64,000 nucleotides of DNA, taken from contig NZ_JAEKKT010000130.1 of the NCBI RefSeq assembly GCF_019510245.1, forward strand, positions 19,536 through 83,535. Direction: 5' to 3'. The notes below the pieces were generated by a model that saw nothing but the letters and a program-made list of their open reading frames with translations, had not been told where the DNA came from and made no database searches. Both the position numbers and the translations under genes were made by a program. Below, piece after piece: positions 59,532 through 64,000 of this stretch. Numbering within the stretch: position 1 is the stretch's first letter; the number at the start of each line of letters is the position of its first letter. This stretch comes from Streptomyces sp. (GTDB lineage Bacteria > Actinomycetota > Actinomycetes > Streptomycetales > Streptomycetaceae).

Positions 59532-60301
59532 GCCTGCGGCTGGAGGCGGACAAGGCAAGCGGGGTCGCCGTCGTCACCCTCGACCGGCCCGAGCGGCTCA
59601 ACGCCATCGACCTCGCGACGGCCGGCGAACTCTCGGCCACCTGGCGGGCGTTGCGCTTCGACGACACCGTGCGGGCCGTCGTGCTCACCGGGGCCGGCGG
59701 GCGCGCCTTCAGCACCGGGCTCGACCGGGACGCCGTCGTGCCGCAGCCGTCCTCGCCGTACAGCCAGGACGATCCGCTGATCGCCGTCGGGCCGAAGTCG
59801 AACGACCTGTGGAAGCCGGTGATCGCCGCGGTGGCCGGGATGGCCTGCGGAGGTGCCTTCTACCTCCTCGGCGAGTGCGACTTCGTCGTCGCCGACGAGA
59901 CCGCGGCCTTCTTCGACCCGCACACCTCCTACGGCATGGTCAGCGCATACGAGTCGGTGCTGATGGCGCAGCGGATGCCGTACGGGGAGGTGGCCCGGAT
60001 GGTGCTCATGGGCAACGCCGAACGGGTGGGGGTGCGCAGGGCGTACGAGCTGGGGCTGGTGTCCGAAGTGACGGCCGCCGGGGAGGCGTTGGCGGCGGCC
60101 GTGCGGTGCGCGACCGTCATCGCCGGATATCCGGCGGAGGGGGTGCAGGGCAGCGTGCGGGCGCTGTGGGCGGCGAAGGGGGCGGACCGGGAGCGGGGGT
60201 GGGCCGAGGCCCCGCACCTGATCACGCTGGGCAACCTGCCCGGCGAACGGCAGGCGGAGCTGTTCGCCGACCGGGCGCGTACGGCGCCGCGCACCCGCTG
60301 A
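59528..60301 (+). CDS. Enoyl-CoA hydratase/isomerase family protein
   Basis: A crotonase-fold protein of 257 residues. VAVVTLDRPERLNAIDLATAGEL is the N-terminal signature and RAFSTGLDRDAV the CoA-binding and oxyanion loop. PVIAAVAGMACGGAFYLLGECDFVVAD is the second oxyanion loop. The usual catalytic glutamates are not obvious: TSYGMVSAYES stands where one is expected, so it may be a variant hydratase or a hydrolase-type member. The GTG start overlaps the DUF35 stop by 4 bp. It would hydrate an enoyl-CoA before cleavage by the Ltp2-like aldolase. Confidence 0.88.
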   Translation: MSLRLEADKASGVAVVTLDRPERLNAIDLATAGELSATWRALRFDDTVRAVVLTGAGGRAFSTGLDRDAVVPQPSSPYSQDDPLIAVGPKSNDLWKPVIAAVAGMACGGAFYLLGECDFVVADETAAFFDPHTSYGMVSAYESVLMAQRMPYGEVARMVLMGNAERVGVRRAYELGLVSEVTAAGEALAAAVRCATVIAGYPAEGVQGSVRALWAAKGADRERGWAEAPHLITLGNLPGERQAELFADRARTAPRTR

Positions 60302-60355
60302 ACCGCCGCGACGGCCGTCCCGGGGGTGCCGATGCAGTTCGGCTGCGGGTGCGTC

Positions 60356-60457
60356 GTGGCTTGTCGCGCAGTTCCCCGCGCCCCTAAAAGAAGTGGCGCG
60401 GCAGTGCGCCCCTTCAGGGGCGCGGGGAACTGCGCGATCAGCCCCCGCGGCGCCGCA
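60356..60457. repeat. Intergenic palindromic repeat, copy 5
   Basis: Two inverted units: GTCGCGCAGTTCCCCGCGCC, then CCTTCAGGGGCGC and GGGGAACTGCGCGATCAGCC. The outer parts are complementary to each other, so the whole 100 bp can fold into one long hairpin. It fills the space between the convergent hydratase and afsK genes and is probably a two-way terminator. Confidence 0.8.
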
Positions 60458-60487
60458 GTGCTCCCGCGACGCGCACCGCCACGGCGC

Positions 60488-62830
60488 TCATGCAGTGCGG
60501 GCCGTCCCCGTGCCCTTCTCGGCGTCCAGCGCATACACGCACCGGTCCTTGCTGCACGCGTACACCACCCCGTCCCGCACCACCGGCGACCCGGTGATCT
60601 CCCCGCCGGTGGCCAGCTTCCACCGCAGCCGCCCGTCGTCGGCCTTCAGCGTGTACAACAGGTGGTCCGTCGAACCGAAGTGGATGCGGCCCTCGGCCAC
60701 CGCCGGGGCGCCCACGACGTCGCCGCCCGCCTGGAACCGCCACTTGGGGGTGCCGGTGACCGCGTCCAGGGTGTACAGCCCCTTGCCACTGCCGACGTGC
60801 ACGTGGCCGGCGGCGACGAGCACCGGCTCGATCGAGGCGCGGGCCTCCGTCGCGATGCGCCAGCGGTCGCGGCCGTCGGTGGCGTCGAGGGCGTAGACGG
60901 TGCCGAGGTAGTCCGCGAGGTAGATGCCGCCGCCGGTGACGGCGGGGCCGGGGACGTGGGCGGGCGGGGAGAGGAAGACGGCCGGCGCCTCGAAGTGCCA
61001 GCGGACACGGCCGCTCGCGGTGTCGAGGGCGATGACGCGGGTGCCCGCGGAGGCGTACACGAAGCCGTCGTCGGCGTGGGTGAGACGGACCGGGACGCCG
61101 CCGCAGGAGGCCGCGTCGCCGATGGGGTAGGACCAGCGTTCGTCGCCGGTACGGGCGTCCAGCGCCCGCAGGCGCGCGTCCTGCCAGACGTAGACGGTGC
61201 CGTCGTGGAGGGAGGGGCCGGACTCGGGGGCCTCGAAGTCGGTCTGGGCGCCGGACAGCTCCCAGAGCTTCTGCCCGTTGGAGGCCTCCCAGGCCTGGAC
61301 GCCGCCGCCCCGGGTGCCGGTGACGAGGGTGCCGCGGTCGGCCTTGAGCGAGTACACCCAGGCGTCGGTGGACAGCCGCCACAGGTCGCCGCCCTCACGG
61401 GCCTCCAGGGCGAACAGGGTGGGGCCGTCGGAGGCGTGGACACGGCCGTCCGCGACGGCCATGGACCAGGCGACGTCCCGCGTCTTGAAGCGCCGGCGGC
61501 CGGTGGCCACGTCGAGGGCGTGCACCTCGAAGGAGGTGACGTAGACGAGGTCGCCGTCGACGGACGGGGTGCCCCAGACGTCGTTGGACATCCGGAACCG
61601 CCAGGGCCGCCAGCCCGAGGCCGTCTCCGGCGGCAGGGCGGGGACCGCCGGCGCGGCCGGGTCGGCGCCGTTGACGCCGGGGTGCGGGCGGGACCAGCTG
61701 GCCACCAGGCCGGCCTCGGGCGGCGGGGCCTTCACGGCGGCCGCGCGGGCGTCGGCGACCCGCGGGCCGGGGCCGATCGGCACCGGGGCGCCGGCGAGGC
61801 GGACCGGACCGGCGTCGGGAGCGCCCACCGGCACGGGAGCGGGGACCACGGGGTCGTAGGAGGGCGGCGGGGGGACCGCGAGGCGGCCGGCGCTGCGGGC
61901 GCCGGCCGGGCCTGCGGAGGGTTTCACGGCGGGGCGGCCGCCGCGGCGGGACTCGATCAGCCCGACCGCCTTCTCGGGCAGCCACGCGGACGCCGTACCG
62001 CTGTCGTCGGAGCCGGAGCCGAACAGGTGGGGGGCGAGCTGGGCCTGGAGGTCGGCCGGGTTGGGGCGGGCGGTGGCCTCCATCTGCATGCAGGACTCGA
62101 TGAGGGGGCGCAGCTCGTCCGGGAGGCCTTCCAGGTCCGGGCCCTCGCGCAGCAGCATGAAGACGGTCTCGACCGGGTTGGCGCCGTGGAAGGGCGGGTG
62201 GCCGGTGGCGGCGAAGACGAGCATGGAGCCGAGGGAGAAGACGTCGCTCGCGCCGGTGACGCTGCGGGAGTCCTTGGCCTGCTCCGGGGACATGTAGGCG
62301 GGGGTGCCGACCGCGACGTTCGTCATCGTCAGCCGGGTGTTCGAGACACCGGAGGCGATGCCGAAGTCGATCACCCGGGGTCCGTCCTCGACGACGAGGA
62401 CGTTGGACGGCTTGAGGTCGCGGTGGACCAGTCCGGCGCCGTGGATCGACTGGAGCGCCTCGGCGACGCCCGCGGCGAGCCAGCGGACCGCCTGGGCCGG
62501 GAGCGGCCCGCAGTCGTTCACTATCTCCTCGAGGGAGGGCGCCGGCACGTAGGCGGTCGCGAGCCACGGCACCGCGGCGCGCGGGTCGGCGTCGACGACG
62601 GCCGCCGTGTAGAAGCCGGAGACCGCGCGGGCCGCCTCCACCTCGCGGGTGAAGCGGACCCGGAACAGCTGGTCCTCGGCGAGCTCGGTCCGTACCGTCT
62701 TGATCGCCACGCGCCGCCCGGACGCCGAGCGCGCCAGATAGACCAGCCCCATGCCGCCGGCCCCCAGCCGTCCCAGCACCTCGAACGGCCCGATCCGCCG
62801 CGGATCGTGCTGCGTCAGCTGATCCACCAC
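60488..62830 (-). CDS. afsK: AfsK: Ser/Thr protein kinase with PQQ beta-propeller
   Basis: A protein of 780 residues. Residues about 10-270 are a Hanks-type kinase: [20 protein letters not shown] with the ATP lysine, [18 protein letters not shown] and [12 protein letters not shown] Pro/Ala-rich linker spans 300-415. The C-terminal part is a PQQ-like propeller with repeats of the form [20 protein letters not shown] and [16 protein letters not shown]. There is no clear membrane helix. This layout and the nearby afsR and afsS identify AfsK, which phosphorylates AfsR and, in S. coelicolor, the polarity protein DivIVA. The GTG at 62830 has GGGAGG 10 bp upstream. Confidence 0.92.
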   Translation of the reverse strand: MVDQLTQHDPRRIGPFEVLGRLGAGGMGLVYLARSASGRRVAIKTVRTELAEDQLFRVRFTREVEAARAVSGFYTAAVVDADPRAAVPWLATAYVPAPSLEEIVNDCGPLPAQAVRWLAAGVAEALQSIHGAGLVHRDLKPSNVLVVEDGPRVIDFGIASGVSNTRLTMTNVAVGTPAYMSPEQAKDSRSVTGASDVFSLGSMLVFAATGHPPFHGANPVETVFMLLREGPDLEGLPDELRPLIESCMQMEATARPNPADLQAQLAPHLFGSGSDDSGTASAWLPEKAVGLIESRRGGRPAVKPSAGPAGARSAGRLAVPPPPSYDPVVPAPVPVGAPDAGPVRLAGAPVPIGPGPRVADARAAAVKAPPPEAGLVASWSRPHPGVNGADPAAPAVPALPPETASGWRPWRFRMSNDVWGTPSVDGDLVYVTSFEVHALDVATGRRRFKTRDVAWSMAVADGRVHASDGPTLFALEAREGGDLWRLSTDAWVYSLKADRGTLVTGTRGGGVQAWEASNGQKLWELSGAQTDFEAPESGPSLHDGTVYVWQDARLRALDARTGDERWSYPIGDAASCGGVPVRLTHADDGFVYASAGTRVIALDTASGRVRWHFEAPAVFLSPPAHVPGPAVTGGGIYLADYLGTVYALDATDGRDRWRIATEARASIEPVLVAAGHVHVGSGKGLYTLDAVTGTPKWRFQAGGDVVGAPAVAEGRIHFGSTDHLLYTLKADDGRLRWKLATGGEITGSPVVRDGVVYACSKDRCVYALDAEKGTGTARTA

Positions 62831-62921
62831 TTGCCTGCCACCTCCCCGTACGGGCCCCGTCCACCCACATATGTACGCGACCCCGTGCAGCGTCTCACCA
62901 CCGCACCGCCGTGGCGGCACG

Positions 62922-62978
62922 CACCCCGATTCTTCCTGGCCCGGGCACAGGTTGCGAACCCGGCGACGAATCGGGGTG
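62922..62978. promoter_or_regulatory. Large inverted repeat upstream of afsK
   Basis: CACCCCGATTC (62922-62932) and GAATCGGGGTG (62968-62978) are perfect 11-bp complements around 35 bp. GTCTC/GAGAC arms lie just after (62979-62997). They sit 92 bp upstream of the afsK start, in the only promoter-sized gap (62831-63029). Confidence 0.45.
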
Positions 62979-63029
62979 TCTCGTGACAAAGTGAGACATT
63001 TGTCCGCCGAGAGCCGCCCGTTTCCGGCC

Positions 63030-63752
63030 TCAGCGTTCCAGCAGCGCGAAGAACGCCCCTTGATTGTCGGTCACGACGGCCACTTTTCCGTACGACGTCT
63101 CGAAGGGCGGCGTCTGGACCCGGCCGCCCAGCTGCCGCACGGCCACGGCCGCGGCCGCCACGTCCCCGGTGCGGAAGTGGACGACGAACTGGGACGGCAT
63201 CCCGGCCGCGAACACCTCGGTCACCGGGGCCCGGCCGAAGTCCGGGGCGGCGCCGGCACCGAAGAGCGCGCCGGTGAAGAGGCCGCCGTAGAAGGTGTTG
63301 GCCGCTTCGATGTCGTTGGTGTAGAGCTGCGCCCAGGTGAAGGTGCCGGGGGCGTGCCGGACGCCGAAGCCGGGGTGGGCCGCGGCCTGCCAGAGGCCGA
63401 AGACGGCGCCCGTGGGGTCGGCGGCCAGGGCCGCGGTGCCGAGGTCGCGGACGGGCACGGGGTCGTTGACGATCTGCCCGCCGGCGGCCACGATCCGGCG
63501 GGCGAGGTCCCGGATGTCGGGGGCCGCGAAGTACACCGTCCAGACGGTGGGCATCCGGCCGTCCCGCTTCCGCGCCAGCCTGGCGACGGCGGCGCCGCCC
63601 AGCCGGGCCCACACGGCCTGCGGACCGGCGTCCTCGAAGGTCCACCCGAAGAGCCCGCCGTAGAACCGCTTGCCCGCCTCGACGTCGGAGAGCTGCACGT
63701 CCACCCAGCAGGGGACGCCCTCCGCGTATCCGGATGCCCTGTTTTCGGCCAT
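63030..63752 (-). CDS. Two-domain VOC (glyoxalase-fold) protein
   Basis: A protein of 240 residues with two VOC modules. Each begins with the same pattern: [23 protein letters not shown] (about 15-37, read in parts) and [21 protein letters not shown] (about 138-158). The second ends GAFFALLE, the first GAVFGLWQA. Such tandem VOC proteins act as dioxygenases, lyases or binding proteins (for example bleomycin-like resistance or hydroxylase-like 27 kDa antigens). Metal ligands cannot be fixed from sequence. It is single, upstream of afsK on the same strand but with its own spacing of 199 bp. Confidence 0.87.
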   Translation of the reverse strand: MAENRASGYAEGVPCWVDVQLSDVEAGKRFYGGLFGWTFEDAGPQAVWARLGGAAVARLARKRDGRMPTVWTVYFAAPDIRDLARRIVAAGGQIVNDPVPVRDLGTAALAADPTGAVFGLWQAAAHPGFGVRHAPGTFTWAQLYTNDIEAANTFYGGLFTGALFGAGAAPDFGRAPVTEVFAAGMPSQFVVHFRTGDVAAAAVAVRQLGGRVQTPPFETSYGKVAVVTDNQGAFFALLER

Positions 63753-63867
63753 GTCGTCAAAGTAACGGTGCCGCACGCACCCCGCAGGACCAGGCGCACC
63801 CGCCCCCTGGACCGCGCGCACCCCATTTGCAGTCGGCCGAATCGCGCTCCGATCACCCCTGGGTAAG

Positions 63868-63882
63868 CTGACGGCATGACAG
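63868..63882. promoter_or_regulatory. Degenerate CTGACG-type site over the TetR start
   Basis: CTGACGGCATGACAG has one perfect half (CTGACG) and a second half with two mismatches to CGTCAG. It overlaps the ATG of the TetR gene. It could be a weak autoregulatory site. Confidence 0.35.
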
Positions 63883-64000
63883 GACAAGTGCGTACCGTCG
63901 ACGGCCGCGTGGCCGGCCGGCGTGGGCAGGCGACCCGGCAGAAGCTGCTCGACTGCCTCAGCGAGATGCTCAGCTCCTCCCCTTACCGGGACGTCAAGGT
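63876..64000 (+). CDS. TetR-family regulator (partial, cut by the right edge)
   Basis: Only the first 41 residues are in the window. RRGQATRQKLLDCLSEMLSS is the first helix of a TetR DNA-binding domain and PYRDVKV begins the second. The recognition helix and ligand domain are missing. It is divergent from the VOC gene. It is the nearest candidate for the protein that binds the CTGACG-N3-CGTCAG sites: the sites have TetR-operator form, and a degenerate copy overlaps its start. This link is inference. Confidence 0.75.
   Translation, partial: MTGQVRTVDGRVAGRRGQATRQKLLDCLSEMLSSSPYRDVK

Overview
This is a 64 kb chromosomal window from a high-GC actinomycete, almost certainly a Streptomyces. The base composition and codon use, the afsK-afsS-afsR regulatory genes, an fbiC gene for coenzyme F420, two XRE/DUF397 regulator loci, a GPP34 protein and a LAETG sortase substrate all point that way. 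No rRNA, tRNA, CRISPR array or intact insertion sequence was seen.

Layout. 1-9 kb: the end of an ArsR-type regulator, glutathione peroxidase, a MerR regulator with its promoter dyad, an XRE/DUF397 pair, a GPP34 protein, a large D,D-carboxypeptidase with a repetitive acidic N-terminus, and a polytopic membrane protein. 9-15 kb: a two-domain alpha/beta-barrel protein and an SDR, each preceded by the palindrome CTGACG-N3-CGTCAG, plus a LAETG surface protein, a sodium:solute symporter and an ADP-ribosylglycohydrolase. 15-28 kb: a possible IS200/IS605 end remnant, a methyltransferase, a TetR-controlled aldo/keto reductase operon, a STAND/TPR ATPase, an ABC-2 exporter, a Moco-sulfurase-like enzyme, an FMN reductase and an XRE regulator. 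28-35 kb: fbiC, a probable F420 oxidoreductase, a PHP-type phosphoesterase and a MOSC protein. 35-40 kb: a strip with several broken or unusual genes: a short threonyl-tRNA synthetase-like gene behind a leader peptide and terminator, a CbrC-family pseudogene with two in-frame stops, a toxin/antitoxin-like pair, a frameshifted anti-sigma-type ATPase and a second XRE/DUF397 pair. 40-51 kb: a phosphodiesterase-type phosphatase, a Ddn-like F420 enzyme, a DUF3455 protein and two catabolic operons (aldehyde dehydrogenase, two amidohydrolases, two luciferase-like oxidoreductases, one SDR). 51-64 kb: afsR, afsS, an FG-GAP lipoprotein, a divergent FadD3-like ligase / Ltp2-like aldolase-DUF35-enoyl-CoA hydratase block, afsK, a glyoxalase-fold protein and the start of a TetR regulator.

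How the genes may work together. The AfsK kinase, the AfsR ATPase/SARP and the AfsS peptide form the known Streptomyces switch for secondary metabolism. Catabolic genes lie on both sides of afsR and afsS. A 15-bp palindrome, CTGACG-N3-CGTCAG, stands before each of these catabolic transcription units and also before two genes 40 kb away. I infer one regulon for breakdown of a steroid-, terpenoid- or acyl-CoA-like compound. Its repressor may be the TetR gene cut by the right edge, which has a degenerate copy over its own start. fbiC, the luciferase-like enzymes and the Ddn-like protein suggest that F420 chemistry is prominent here. Five copies of a GC-rich palindromic repeat (core GGAACTGCGCGACCAGCC) sit only between genes.
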